Shown: positions 1 through 10,533, counted from the stretch's first letter. The stretch is DNA of 64,000 bases from Planotetraspora kaengkrachanensis (GCF_016862895.1 NZ_BONV01000015.1:62001-126000); one strand, 5' to 3'. Program-made: numbers and translations. The notes: a model not told the origin generated them from the letters alone.

Positions 1-1
1 C

Positions 2-469
2 GCGCCGTCCGCACGGATCGCCGGCTTCCCCGCGGCGGCGTCCGTGGGAACGGCCACGTCCTCCTGGACGGCCGCAGCCGGCGGGACCGGCCATCTCACG
101 GCGGCTCTGCGGGAGATCGCGGCCGGTGGGGTGAGCGACGCCCTGGCACAGCAGATCGACCGGCTGCTCGCCGCAGAGCCCGGCAGGGACGCACTGGTGG
201 ACGCCTGCGTCCGGTTCAGGGACCAGCTCGGCGAGCGGCACCCCCTCCTGGCCGACCGCCTGCTCGACGCCCTGGGCCCCGCGGGAGTGCGGGAGATCGG
301 GGCCGACGGTCAGCCCTTCGACGGGCGGGTGCACGAAGCGGTCGACGTCGTCCCGACGGCCGACCCCCGTCTCCATGACGTCGTCGCGAGCACCGAACGC
401 CCCGGATACGTCGACGGCGACCGCGTCGTGCGCGTGCCGAGAGTGAGCGTCTACCGGCTGGAGCGCTGA
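2..469 (+). CDS. GrpE-like nucleotide exchange factor (5' end possibly outside the window)
   Basis: The C-terminal half carries the GrpE beta-domain pattern: HEAVDVVPTADPRLHDVV, then RPGYVDGDRVVRVPRVSVYR at the end. GrpE proteins release ADP from Hsp70 chaperones. The reading frame is open to the left edge, so the true start may lie outside; a GTG at 44 would give 141 residues, short for GrpE because most of the long N-terminal coiled coil would be missing. Actinomycetes often have such small GrpE-like proteins beside non-canonical Hsp70 genes, and Hsp70 remnants lie just downstream, so an Hsp70 partner upstream of the window is likely (inference). The fold call is good; the partner is not visible. 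Confidence 0.7.
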   Translation, partial: APSARIAGFPAAASVGTATSSWTAAAGGTGHLTAALREIAAGGVSDALAQQIDRLLAAEPGRDALVDACVRFRDQLGERHPLLADRLLDALGPAGVREIGADGQPFDGRVHEAVDVVPTADPRLHDVVASTERPGYVDGDRVVRVPRVSVYRLER

Positions 470-479
470 CGTGCCCGCC

Positions 480-1025
480 TCACCGCGGCCCGAGCGTCTC
501 CCGCAGCGCCTTGCGCGCCCGGAAGATCCAGACCCGTACGGTGTTGAGCGGGACCTGGAGCCCGGCCGCCGTCTGCTCGTAGGTGAGCCCGCCCGCCCAC
601 AACAGCAGGGCCTCCTTGTGCGACGTGGGCAGCGCGGCCAGCGCGCGGCGCAGGTCGACCAGGCCCGCGACGGTCTCGTCGAAGCCGCTCTCCATGGCGG
701 CGGGCTCCGCCGCCTCGGGGAACAGCAGGTCCTCCCGCGCCGCCCTGACCCGCCGCGCCACCGATCGGGCGGAGTTGCGCGCGATCACCATGACCCAGGC
801 GGCGAACGGCGCGCGGCCCTCGAATCGGCCGAGGTTTCGCCACACGGCGATCTGGGTCTCCTGGATCGCGTCGAGTGCGTCCGCCCGGTTGTCCGTGAGG
901 TGCAGGCACAGACCGAACGCCCTGCGCGCGACGGGGGCCCACAAACGCCGGAACGCCTCGGCGTCTCCTGCGCGCGCGGCCCCGAGAAGGACGTTCTCGT
1001 CGTCGCCGACTGTGGGGACGGACAC
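480..1025 (-). CDS. ECF-type RNA polymerase sigma factor
   Basis: An ECF (group 4) sigma factor of 181 residues. A region 2 block reads ARAGDAEAFRRLWAPVARRA followed by DALDAIQETQIAVWRNLGRF (core binding and -10 recognition), and a C-terminal region 4 helix-turn-helix reads LTYEQTAAGLQVPLNTVRVW (-35 recognition). The frame is open further upstream, but the GTG at 1025 has a strong GGGGGAGG ribosome site four to five bases before it and fits the family length. No anti-sigma gene is adjacent, so its signal is unknown. It faces away from the small acidic ORF that begins at 1100, and the two share a short relatively AT-rich upstream region. Confidence 0.85.
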   Translation of the reverse strand: MSVPTVGDDENVLLGAARAGDAEAFRRLWAPVARRAFGLCLHLTDNRADALDAIQETQIAVWRNLGRFEGRAPFAAWVMVIARNSARSVARRVRAAREDLLFPEAAEPAAMESGFDETVAGLVDLRRALAALPTSHKEALLLWAGGLTYEQTAAGLQVPLNTVRVWIFRARKALRETLGPR

Positions 1026-1099
1026 GCGACCTCCCCCGGTGCGGGAATCTGCCACGATGAGATCACGCGGAACGCCGTACCGGCAGGGGATGGGCGGGC

Positions 1100-1402
1100 A
1101 TGATATTCGACCGTAATCATGATCTCGACGGTGCGGAATCAATGGAGTTCCAGCGACTGCTTTACGACCCGGCCCTTTCTCCGACCGATGAAGAAAGCGC
1201 CGCAATGTTCTATGAAACCGTTAATTCACCCGACGACGGCCATTCCGATCTCGCCGAATATGATCGTTTCATTCCCGACCCCGGCGAGCCGGCGTACTGG
1301 GACCCCGGCACGGAGTTCTCGCACGACGAAGCCGCGGGCTGGGCCGACCACCATCACCCCCACGACGGCCACCGGCCGGGGGACGGAGACGGGGACGGAT
1401 GA
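1100..1402 (+). CDS. small acidic protein of unknown function
   Basis: A 100-residue ORF rich in Asp, Glu and His, ending in a GDGDGDG tail after a His-rich stretch (HHHPHDGHRPG). No family recognised, no signal peptide and no membrane segment. Its first half (1100-1270) is clearly lower in GC and in third-position GC than its neighbours, which may indicate foreign DNA or a spacer. ATG 1100 has AGGGG about ten bases upstream; ATG 1142 is an alternative. The stop lies almost exactly where Hsp70 similarity on the opposite strand ends (about 1396), so the present 3' end may have been created by the same rearrangement. That it is a gene is only moderately sure. Confidence 0.45.
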   Translation: MIFDRNHDLDGAESMEFQRLLYDPALSPTDEESAAMFYETVNSPDDGHSDLAEYDRFIPDPGEPAYWDPGTEFSHDEAAGWADHHHPHDGHRPGDGDGDG

Positions 1403-1685
1403 CGCCGGACCCCTGCGATCGGCTCAGAGAGTTGTGCGACGCCACGATCGCCAAGCGTCTTCTTGCCGACGTACCGCTTCGGGTTGCGCTCCACCCGCTC
1501 CGGATGGCGGCCATCGACCGCTGCGCCACCCGTCCGGCGACCAGCACGCCCTGTTCATTGAGCAGAATTGTGGACGGAATCCGCTTTTCTCCCCCGATTT
1601 CAAGAATTTCTATACGGTCGTCCGTCGCAATCGCCCCAGCGGAGAAACTCGTACCTAGATCGACTCCCAGGCACCACAAAGCCAT
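1395..1685 (-). pseudogene. Hsp70/DnaK-like ATPase, truncated and frameshifted remnant
   Basis: Starting at ATG 1685 (GGGGAG ribosome site), the frame encodes a typical Hsp70 N-terminus with the phosphate-1 loop LGVDLGTSFSAGAIATDD and then KRIPSTILLNEQGVLVAGRV. After residue 60 (near 1505) homology jumps to another frame, reading HPERVERNPKRYVGKKTLGD and then a short stretch to about 1396. One missing C in the codons for Ala-Ala-His explains the shift. Beyond that nothing of the roughly 500 further residues of an Hsp70 is left. The unshifted frame continues to 1269 with meaningless sequence. The gene is dead as read here, although its start signals look intact. Confidence 0.8.
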
Positions 1686-1964
1686 TCGAGGCTCCCCCAC
1701 CCATATCGCGCGAGCACTGAGATGGATGGTCGCCCTTTTCCCTGGGGTTGGCAATGAATGGTGCTGAAATGATGTCCCGAACACGGAATGCGAGATCCGG
1801 CCCCGCGGGACATGCCTGACCTGTCCTGCCGCCGATGCGCGGACGCCGCCTCCCCGCCGATGCGCGGACCGCCGCCGGCGGGACGCCCGGCACGAGCGGT
1901 ACCAAATCGGGCAGGAACCATGGCCGAGTCGCGACCACGCCTGGACATCGGCACAATGTTCGAT

Positions 1965-4517
<2,553 letters not shown>

Positions 4518-4532
4518 CCCGGCGGCGATCCG

Positions 4533-4592
4533 CTGAGCGGCACCGAGCCGCCGAGGTCGGCGCCGTGCCGCCTCGGCGTCGGCGCCGCTCAG
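4533..4592. terminator. strong inverted repeat between convergent parC and VOC genes
   Basis: A 14-base outer stem (4533-4546 pairing with 4579-4592, one mismatch; arms begin CTGAGCGGC and end GCCGCTCAG), with an inner GCCGAGG/CCTCGGC pairing. It sits between two converging stop codons and overlaps the stop of the VOC gene. There is no U-tract, as is common in high-GC actinomycetes; likely a bidirectional terminator. Confidence 0.6.
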
Positions 4593-4960
4593 TCGTCGAC
4601 GCACAGGCAGAACGGGTGACCCGCGGGGTCGAGGAAGACGGTGAATCCGTCGTCGGCCCCGGGCTGGTGGGCGTGCTTGACGGCCCCGAGCGCCAGCACC
4701 GCGGCCTCCGCCTCGGCCAGATCGTCGACGGTCACGTCGAGGTGGAACTGCTGCGGGTGCTCGGGGTCGGTCCAGACCGGCGGCTTGTGGTCGGGCGCCA
4801 GCTGGAAGCACAGGCGGATCGGCCCGCCGTCGGAGACCGTGACCCAGTCGTCGTCGACCCGTACGATCTTCCAACCCACCAGGGCGGCGTAGAAGTCCGC
4901 CAGCGCCTTCGGGTCCGGGCAGTCGAGCACGATCGACCGCATCCGTGCGATGCCGCTCAT
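4589..4960 (-). CDS. VOC-family (glyoxalase/bleomycin resistance-like) protein
   Basis: 123 residues with two beta-alpha-beta-beta-beta halves of the vicinal oxygen chelate fold: RSIVLDCPDPKALADFYAAL at the start and a second half beginning FHLDVTVDDLAEAEAAVLAL, ending in FTVFLDPAGHPFCLCVDD. The closing DPAGHPFCL motif is typical of the actinobacterial glyoxalase-like subgroup. Substrate unknown; such proteins are often orphan detoxification or metal-chelate enzymes. It is a single gene converging on parC and reading away from the eroded Hsp70-like gene. Confidence 0.88.
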   Translation of the reverse strand: MSGIARMRSIVLDCPDPKALADFYAALVGWKIVRVDDDWVTVSDGGPIRLCFQLAPDHKPPVWTDPEHPQQFHLDVTVDDLAEAEAAVLALGAVKHAHQPGADDGFTVFLDPAGHPFCLCVDD

Positions 4961-5044
4961 CGCCTACCTCCTTCGGCTCACCGGTCGGACCCTACATCGG
5001 CGTTCCGGCCGGCGCCGGTGCGCGGAGACGGGCGCGTGGGCTTC

Positions 5045-6079
5045 TCAGATCTCGTCCCGGCTCCGGGTCGAGAGGCCGTACGACTCGGCGACCGGATTCC
5101 ACAGGTCGACGAAGGCGGCCTTCGCGGCGCCGGCGTCCTCGGAGTAGGAGACGCCGTCGTCGTACGACGAGTAGTCGGTGATGCTGCCGCTGCAGCCGTC
5201 GTCCTGGTACGACCAGCCGGCGTCGTGGAACGCCTCGTCCGCGGCCGCTGAGTCCTCCAGCAACTCGACCAGATGGTCCCGCAGCGAGTATCCGTCGTCG
5301 AGCGCGTCGACCTCCAGGTCCCGAGCGGTGCTCGCCTGGCTATCACGATCGTCGCCGATGCTCGACACGGTGCTGAGCGCGCCGTCCATGTCCCGGCAGG
5401 CCGACAGGTCGCTGATGGCGGTGGAAAGGCCGGACCGCGAGGAGGCGCTCTCGTCGAGGAGGTCGTCGATCGCCTCGGCCTGGTCCTGCCCGTCGTCGTA
5501 CTCCGGCGTGGGAGTGTCCGCCACGGAAAGTCCGTCCGGGGAGGGGGGACTCGTACGGGGTCGGGGTGTACGAATCGGACGGGGAGTCTGACGGCGAGGC
5601 CGGAGGGCTGGACGTATACCCGGGCGAAGGGCTGACCGTCGAGCCCGAGGACGGCCCGCTGTTGGCCGCCGCTGCGCGACCGCCTCCGCGTCGTCCCCTG
5701 TGTCGTGCCCTGTGTCGTCCCCGGTGCCGGCCCCGGTGCCGGCCCCTGCGCCGGCAGGGCCCGGGCCGAGGGCGGCGACGGCGGCGCCGGAGGTCTCGAC
5801 GCGGACCCTGGCCCGGTCGAATCCGGCGGCGACGGCGGACTCCGCCATCTCACCGCGCCGCTGCCCGTCCCACGACGCGGGCACCGCGATCACCACCATC
5901 GCCGGGGTTCCCGGGACCCGCGCCTGAGCGCGGACCCGGAGGAGGCCGAGGACGCGGGCGGGGATCTCGCTTCCGATCGGCTCGGGATCTCCGATCCCGG
6001 TGTGGCTCCCGGGCCTCTCTCCGACCACGAGGGCCGCGTGCGTGGCGCCGAACTCGATTCCGTATACGAGATCCGTCAC
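5045..6079 (-). CDS. degenerate Hsp70-like protein with acidic C-terminal domain (probable frame disruption)
   Basis: From GTG 6079 (GGGAG ribosome site four bases away) the protein begins LVYGIEFGATHAALVVGERP, an Hsp70 phosphate-loop relative, then VVIAVPASWDGQRRGEMAES and FDRARVRVETSGAAVAAL, matching the first actin-like subdomain. Most of the ATPase is absent. A Gly/Thr-rich stretch and an Arg/Pro-rich segment follow, then an acidic domain (about 5045-5520) with spaced cysteines (SACRDMDGALS, YQDDGCSGSI). Between about 5545 and 5665 the neighbouring frame reads as a Ser/Pro linker (SPSPGYTSSPPASPSDSPSD), which is what one expects before such a domain. A one-base change in the G6 run at 5543-5548, plus one near 5660-5700, would restore it. 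It is probably a decaying gene or contains sequence errors. Confidence 0.55.
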   Translation of the reverse strand: MTDLVYGIEFGATHAALVVGERPGSHTGIGDPEPIGSEIPARVLGLLRVRAQARVPGTPAMVVIAVPASWDGQRRGEMAESAVAAGFDRARVRVETSGAAVAALGPGPAGAGAGTGAGTGDDTGHDTGDDAEAVAQRRPTAGRPRARRSALRPGIRPALRPRRQTPRPIRTPRPRTSPPSPDGLSVADTPTPEYDDGQDQAEAIDDLLDESASSRSGLSTAISDLSACRDMDGALSTVSSIGDDRDSQASTARDLEVDALDDGYSLRDHLVELLEDSAAADEAFHDAGWSYQDDGCSGSITDYSSYDDGVSYSEDAGAAKAAFVDLWNPVAESYGLSTRSRDEI

Positions 6080-6236
6080 GACTCTCCCAGTGGCTCGGTG
6101 CGCGGTGGTCGAACGAGCCGGACCCCCGTATATCGGTGTGCTCAGCCCGGCTGCTACAGGCCGTTTCGGCATCCCGGGTTCCGATCACCGGACCCCCACC
6201 AAACGAACGAAATGGACATGAGAGAACATCAATCCC

Positions 6237-6746
6237 ATGACCGGTGCTTTCGATGATCTGCTGGCCGCCAACGAGACGTACGCGAGCACGTTCTCGCAGG
6301 GCGATCTGACCGGGCGTGCCGCCCGCGGGCTCGCCGTCGTGACGTGCATGGACTCGCGGATCGACCCCCTCGGACTACTCGGGTTGCGCGCGGGAGACGC
6401 CAAGATCCTGCGCAACGCCGGTGCCCGCGTCACCGACGACGTGCTCCGCACGCTCGTGCTCGCGGTGTACCTGCTCGGCGTGGACCGTGTCCTCGTCATG
6501 CCGCACACCGACTGCCGGATGTCGAAGTCGACCGACGACGAGGTCCACCGGCTCATCTCCGCGGAGTACGGCATCGACACCCGGAGCCTGGAATTCCAGA
6601 CCGTGCGCGACCAGGAGGAGACCCTCCGGCACGACATCACCCGGATCATGACCAGCCCGTTCCTGCCAGCGAACCTCACCGTCGGAGGCGCGCTGTACGA
6701 CGTCCGCACCGGCGCCCTGCGACTGGTCGAGACTCCGCGCCCATAA
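6237..6746 (+). CDS. beta-class carbonic anhydrase
   Basis: 169-residue cytoplasmic enzyme interconverting CO2 and bicarbonate. The zinc ligands and catalytic dyad are all visible: CMDSR (Cys37, Asp39, Arg41) and HTDC (His90, Cys93). The length suits the short actinobacterial beta-CA subfamily. The ATG at 6237 has only a weak ribosome site (GAGAG). It lies divergently from the Hsp70-like gene and upstream of the SPFH gene, with 127 bases between, so it is probably transcribed alone. Confidence 0.92.
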   Translation: MTGAFDDLLAANETYASTFSQGDLTGRAARGLAVVTCMDSRIDPLGLLGLRAGDAKILRNAGARVTDDVLRTLVLAVYLLGVDRVLVMPHTDCRMSKSTDDEVHRLISAEYGIDTRSLEFQTVRDQEETLRHDITRIMTSPFLPANLTVGGALYDVRTGALRLVETPRP

Positions 6747-6873
6747 CCGTTCCGCACGGCGTCAGGGGGCCGTACAGAAGCTGGAACCCCGGCTTCTGCT
6801 GCTACGTTCTCCTGCTGAGTGGATCATCTCCTCGTGGTCCACCGGCCCCCCGACCCGTCGAAGGAACCCGCCG

Positions 6874-7872
6874 ATGTCCCCCACATCCGTCCGCACGGCG
6901 ACCGGCGGCTTCCGGTCCCTCCGCAGAATCGCCATCCTGATCGTCATCGCGCTCATCGTCGTCGCGGTGCCGACCGTGATCGGGGCCTTCCACGGCTTCG
7001 AGCGCACCAGCGGAGGCGAGGTGGCCGTCGTCCGCAACGGCGGACTGCTCGACGACAACAAGGTCCGCCAGGTCATCGATCCCGCTTCTGGCGTCACCTG
7101 GGTCGGATGGTGGTCCCAGCTCCACCGGTATCCGGCGCAGCAGCGCTTCTACACGATCACCTCGGTCGGCCAGGGTGAGCGCTCCGGCGTCGACGTGGTC
7201 ACCGTGCCGAGCAGCGACGGCGTCAACATGGGCATCGAGGGCACGGTGTACTTCGCGCTCAACCTCGACCACGCGACGCTCAAGTCGTTCGACGACAGGT
7301 ACGGCACGCGGACCTACCGCAGCGTGGCGGGCGGCACCTACTACCCGTGGGACGGCGACGCGGGCTGGTCGGCGTTCCTCGACCAGATGATCCGCCCGGT
7401 GATCGACAACGACCTGCGGACGGAGGTCAACAACTTCCGCTGCGCCGAGCTCGTGTCCTCCTGCACGCTCGTGCAGAACAACACCGATCCGCAGAGCGGC
7501 CTGCCCCAGCAGGGCAACAACGCGAACATCGCGAAGATCCAGGACGCGGTGAACACGAGCCTCGCCGAGGACTTCAAGTCGACGCTGGGCGGGGAGTTCC
7601 TGACCGACATCCACTTCAACCTCTCCCGCGTCACCCTGCCGCCCGAGGTCCAGGCGGCGGTCGACAAGGCGCAGGCCGCCTTCGCGCAGGTCAGCGAGGC
7701 CCAGGCCAGGGTCGCCTCGGCCCGCGCCGAGGCGGACGCCAACAAGGCACGCCAGGACGGCTACAACAGGTGCCCCACATGTGCTGAGATCGAGAAGCTC
7801 AAGGCGCTTCCGCAGGGCATCACGGTGTACGCCCCCGGCAACACCGGCGGCGTCGCGCTGCCCACCAAGTGA
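6874..7872 (+). CDS. SPFH/band-7 domain membrane protein
   Basis: 332 residues. One N-terminal transmembrane segment (IAILIVIALIVVAVPTVIGA, residues about 19-38) anchors an SPFH domain on the outer face, followed by a coiled-coil rich in Ala, Gln and Glu (VDKAQAAFAQVSEAQARVAS and onward), the usual order for stomatin/flotillin relatives that organise membrane microdomains. Two cysteine pairs occur, in FRCAELVSSC and in RCPTCAEIEK near the end. ATG 6874 is preceded by AAGGA. The next gene, a small single-pass membrane protein 33 bases downstream, is likely co-transcribed and may be its partner (inference). Confidence 0.87.
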   Translation: MSPTSVRTATGGFRSLRRIAILIVIALIVVAVPTVIGAFHGFERTSGGEVAVVRNGGLLDDNKVRQVIDPASGVTWVGWWSQLHRYPAQQRFYTITSVGQGERSGVDVVTVPSSDGVNMGIEGTVYFALNLDHATLKSFDDRYGTRTYRSVAGGTYYPWDGDAGWSAFLDQMIRPVIDNDLRTEVNNFRCAELVSSCTLVQNNTDPQSGLPQQGNNANIAKIQDAVNTSLAEDFKSTLGGEFLTDIHFNLSRVTLPPEVQAAVDKAQAAFAQVSEAQARVASARAEADANKARQDGYNRCPTCAEIEKLKALPQGITVYAPGNTGGVALPTK

Positions 7873-7905
7873 CGCACTGACCCACGGCGAAGGAGGGAGG
7901 ACCCG

Positions 7906-8229
7906 ATGCGGCTGTTCGCCCTCCCCGTGGCGCTGATCGTGGTCGCCGCCCTGATCTACCTCCTGGTGGTCCTCCTCCGGGGGTGGAGGAGGGCGGCGCC
8001 CGACGACGCCCGCGGCGCGCCTCGCTGGGAGGTCGACACGGTCATGGAGGACGGCTGGACGCTGATCATCGTCAAGCGGACCGCCCACGGCCGGCGTGGC
8101 CCGGTGGAGCTCACGCGCCAGACCGTCCGGGCCATCCCCGACGACGACGCCCACTGGGACGAGCGTTACCGCGAGGCGATGGTGGAGGCCCGTGCCCGCG
8201 TGGCCACGTTGGAGATCGAGTCGAGCTGA
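7906..8229 (+). CDS. small single-pass membrane protein
   Basis: 107 residues: one N-terminal hydrophobic helix (ALPVALIVVAALIYLLVVLL) followed by a charged cytoplasmic tail of about 80 residues with no known motif. A good ribosome site (AGGAGGGAGG) precedes ATG 7906. It is placed 33 bases after the SPFH gene in the same direction, so it is probably translated from the same message. Family not recognised. Confidence 0.75.
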   Translation: MRLFALPVALIVVAALIYLLVVLLRGWRRAAPDDARGAPRWEVDTVMEDGWTLIIVKRTAHGRRGPVELTRQTVRAIPDDDAHWDERYREAMVEARARVATLEIESS

Positions 8230-8302
8230 CCGCCGGGCCCCACGGGCACGTGTCCGTCGGCGGACGATCCGTGAAGATACTTCAACAATGGTTCAGGTTC
8301 GC

Positions 8303-8314
8303 TAGCGTGGGGCC
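8303..8314 (+). promoter_or_regulatory. -10 element for a probable leaderless soxR transcript
   Basis: TAGCGT at 8303-8308 fits the TANNNT consensus and ends six bases before the GTG start at 8315, leaving no room for a ribosome site. Three other genes in the window show the same arrangement. Confidence 0.5.
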
Positions 8315-8767
8315 GTGACTGTGTCCTGGCAGGCCCGCGAGCTCACGGTCGGCGATCTGGCGGACCGGAGCGGCGTCCCTTCGTCGGCTCTCCGGTTCTA
8401 CGAGCGCCAGGGCCTCATCCGGAGCCGCCGGACGAGCGGCAACCAGCGGCGTTTCACCCGTGACACCCTTCGCCGGGTCGCCTTCATCCGGGTCGCCCAG
8501 CGTGTCGGCATCCCGCTCAGCCGGGTCAAGGAGGTCCTCGCCCTGCTGCCGGAGGAACGCACCCCGAACCGCGAGGACTGGGCGCGCGTGTCCGCGTGGT
8601 GGCGCGACGACCTCACCGACCGCATCGAGCACCTCCAGCGACTGCGGGACGACCTCACCGAATGCATCGGATGCGGCTGCCTGTCGATCGACCGGTGCGC
8701 CCTGGCGAACCCGTGCGACACCCTCGGCGACGAGGGCCCCGGCGCACGCCGCCTGCTCGGCCCCTGA
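8315..8767 (+). CDS. soxR: redox-sensitive MerR-family activator SoxR
   Basis: 150 residues. N-terminal MerR winged helix (LTVGDLADRSGVPSSALRFY), a dimerisation helix, and the [2Fe-2S]-binding cysteine cluster CIGCGCLSIDRC (Cys117, 120, 122, 128), which defines SoxR. Oxidation or nitrosylation of the cluster switches on target promoters; in actinomycetes these usually respond to redox-active secondary metabolites rather than superoxide. No obvious target is adjacent: the aldo-keto reductase downstream converges on it and has its own regulator. Start: GTG 8315, with a -10-like TAGCGT six bases upstream, so a leaderless message is likely. Confidence 0.93.
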   Translation: MTVSWQARELTVGDLADRSGVPSSALRFYERQGLIRSRRTSGNQRRFTRDTLRRVAFIRVAQRVGIPLSRVKEVLALLPEERTPNREDWARVSAWWRDDLTDRIEHLQRLRDDLTECIGCGCLSIDRCALANPCDTLGDEGPGARRLLGP

Positions 8768-8832
8768 GGTGCCCGGCGGGCCCCTCAGGGGCCTCTCCCA
8801 CCGCGCTGCGGCTCCAAGGCGCCTGGGGCCCG

Positions 8833-9846
8833 CTACCGGGGCGTGCTCATGCCGTTGACGATCGTGGTGCCGGCGGATCGGGAGATTTCGTCGAGGTGCG
8901 CGATCGTTTCTGACGGCAGCTCCTTGGCGAGCCCGGCGAGGTTCCCGTGGAACTGCTCGAGCGTGCGGGGTCCGATGATGACGGACGTGACGCCCGGCCT
9001 GTGCCGTACCCATGCCAGTGCGACGGCCGCCGGAGTCATGCCGAGTTCGGCGGCGGTCTCGACGACGTGGCCGGCGATGTCGAGGTTCGGTTCGTTGAGC
9101 AGGCCGTCGGCCCAGGCGCGGGCCATGGGCAGCGCGGACGCCTTCAGCCGGCCCATCCGGCTGTCGGCGTCGGGGACGACGCCTCGACGGTAGCGGCCGG
9201 TCAGCACGCCGCCGCCGAGCGGAGACCAGACCAGCGTGCCCAGACCGTGCCGCCGGCAGGCCGGCAGGATTTCCGCCTCGATGCCGCGGGCCACCAGCGA
9301 GTACTGCGGCTGGAGGCTGATGAACGGCGCCGCGTTGGTGCGCTGCGCCGCCCACTGGGACTCGACGATCTGGGCCGCGGAGAAATTGGAGCAGCCGAGA
9401 TAGCGGACCTTGCCGGATCGCACGAACCCGTCCAGGGTGGCCATCGTCTCCTCGATGGGAGTGGAGTCGTCCCATTGGTGACACTGGTACAGGTCGATGT
9501 AGTCGGTGCCGAGCCGCCGCAGACTGGACTCCAGCGCCTTGGTCAGGTGGATCCTGGACAGTCCCCTGTCGTTCGGGCCCGGCCCCTGCGGGAGGAACGC
9601 CTTGGTGGCCAGCACGACCTGGTCCCGTCTGCTCTTGACGGCCCGGCCGACGATCTCCTCGGACTGGCCGCCCGTGTAACCGTCGGCGGTGTCGATGATG
9701 TTGCCGCCGGCATCCAGGAAGGCGTCGACGATGCGAGCCGCCTCGGTTTCTTCGCAGGCGCCGCCGCCGGAAGTGCCGAAGTTCATCGTTCCCAGACATG
9801 CCCGGGAGACCGTGAGGCCCGAGCGGCCGAGCGTCGTGTATCGCAT
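8833..9846 (-). CDS. aldo/keto reductase
   Basis: 337-residue (beta/alpha)8 NADPH-dependent oxidoreductase. Visible landmarks: FGTSGGG near the N-terminus; the catalytic tetrad region NIIDTADGYTGGQSEEIVGR (Asp, Tyr) with VLATKAFLP (Lys) and YIDLYQCHQWD (His); and the C-terminal cofactor site RPGVTSVIIGPRTLEQF. It resembles the actinobacterial YghZ/Gas1-type subgroup; the substrate is unknown. Start ATG 9846. It is divergent from a TetR gene at 9961 whose two palindromes lie across its promoter (TTGACA at 9944-9939, TATGTT at 9920-9915, 18 bases apart), so it is very probably repressed by that TetR. Confidence 0.92.
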   Translation of the reverse strand: MRYTTLGRSGLTVSRACLGTMNFGTSGGGACEETEAARIVDAFLDAGGNIIDTADGYTGGQSEEIVGRAVKSRRDQVVLATKAFLPQGPGPNDRGLSRIHLTKALESSLRRLGTDYIDLYQCHQWDDSTPIEETMATLDGFVRSGKVRYLGCSNFSAAQIVESQWAAQRTNAAPFISLQPQYSLVARGIEAEILPACRRHGLGTLVWSPLGGGVLTGRYRRGVVPDADSRMGRLKASALPMARAWADGLLNEPNLDIAGHVVETAAELGMTPAAVALAWVRHRPGVTSVIIGPRTLEQFHGNLAGLAKELPSETIAHLDEISRSAGTTIVNGMSTPR

Positions 9847-9891
9847 GGGGAGGTCCTTCGTCCGCGAGGTGACCGGTTGACCGGCTAAGAT

Positions 9892-9936
9892 CGGAACAGC
9901 TGTTCCGGTTACGGAACATACGGAACAGCTGTTCCG
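9892..9936. promoter_or_regulatory. two identical TetR operators between aldo-keto reductase and TetR genes
   Basis: CGGAACAGCTGTTCCG, a perfect 16-base palindrome, occurs at 9892-9907 and again at 9921-9936, with an additional half-site CGGAACA at 9912-9918. Centres are 29 bases apart. The right copy lies between the -35 (TTGACA) and -10 (TATGTT) of the leftward promoter. A bidirectional autoregulatory operator is the straightforward reading. Confidence 0.8.
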
Positions 9937-9960
9937 GTTGTCAACGCGTCGAGGAGGACG

Positions 9961-10533
9961 ATGGGCGGGGAAGCCAGGCCGTTGCGCGCCGACGCGCAAC
10001 GCAACCGGGAGCGGATTCTGGACGCGGCCGAGGTCGTCGTCGCCCGTGACGGCTTGTCCGCCTCGATGCGGGCGATCGCCCAGCACGCGGGTGTGGGGCT
10101 CGGCACGATCTATCGGAACTTCCCCACCCAGGAGGCCCTCTACGCAGCGGTGATCATCGACCGTACGCAGCGGCTCATCGACGAGGCGGACACGTCGCTG
10201 GCCGCGGATGATCCGGGTGCGGCGTTCTTCGATTACTTCACTCGCATCGTGGTGGACGCGACGCGGAAGAAGACCTTGGCCGACGTGCTGACCCAGGCCG
10301 GCGTCGACCCCAAGGCCGGGACGGCGGACGTCAGCCGGGACATGAGAAACGTCATCGAGAGGCTGCTGGTCCGCGCCCAGGAGGCGGGCGCGGTCCGCCA
10401 GGACCTGCGCATGCCCGAGCTGCTGGCCCTGCTCGCGGCCGCCTGCCTGGCCGCCGAACGCAACCAGTGGAGCGAGGAACTGCGCGCCAGGACGTTGGCG
10501 TTCGTCTTCGACGGGCTGCGCTCACAACGCTGA
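9961..10533 (+). CDS. TetR-family transcriptional repressor
   Basis: 190 residues. The N-terminal TetR helix-turn-helix is clear (RILDAAEVVVARDGLSASMR, then HAGVGLGTIYRNFPTQEALY), followed by a helical ligand-binding region of normal length whose family (SBT1-like C-terminal type, by general pattern) is not certain. ATG 9961 follows GAGGAGG. It reads divergently from the aldo-keto reductase, and the intergenic region contains two copies of a perfect 16-base palindrome, so it most likely represses both itself and the reductase in response to a small toxic or signalling molecule. Confidence 0.92.
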   Translation: MGGEARPLRADAQRNRERILDAAEVVVARDGLSASMRAIAQHAGVGLGTIYRNFPTQEALYAAVIIDRTQRLIDEADTSLAADDPGAAFFDYFTRIVVDATRKKTLADVLTQAGVDPKAGTADVSRDMRNVIERLLVRAQEAGAVRQDLRMPELLALLAAACLAAERNQWSEELRARTLAFVFDGLRSQR

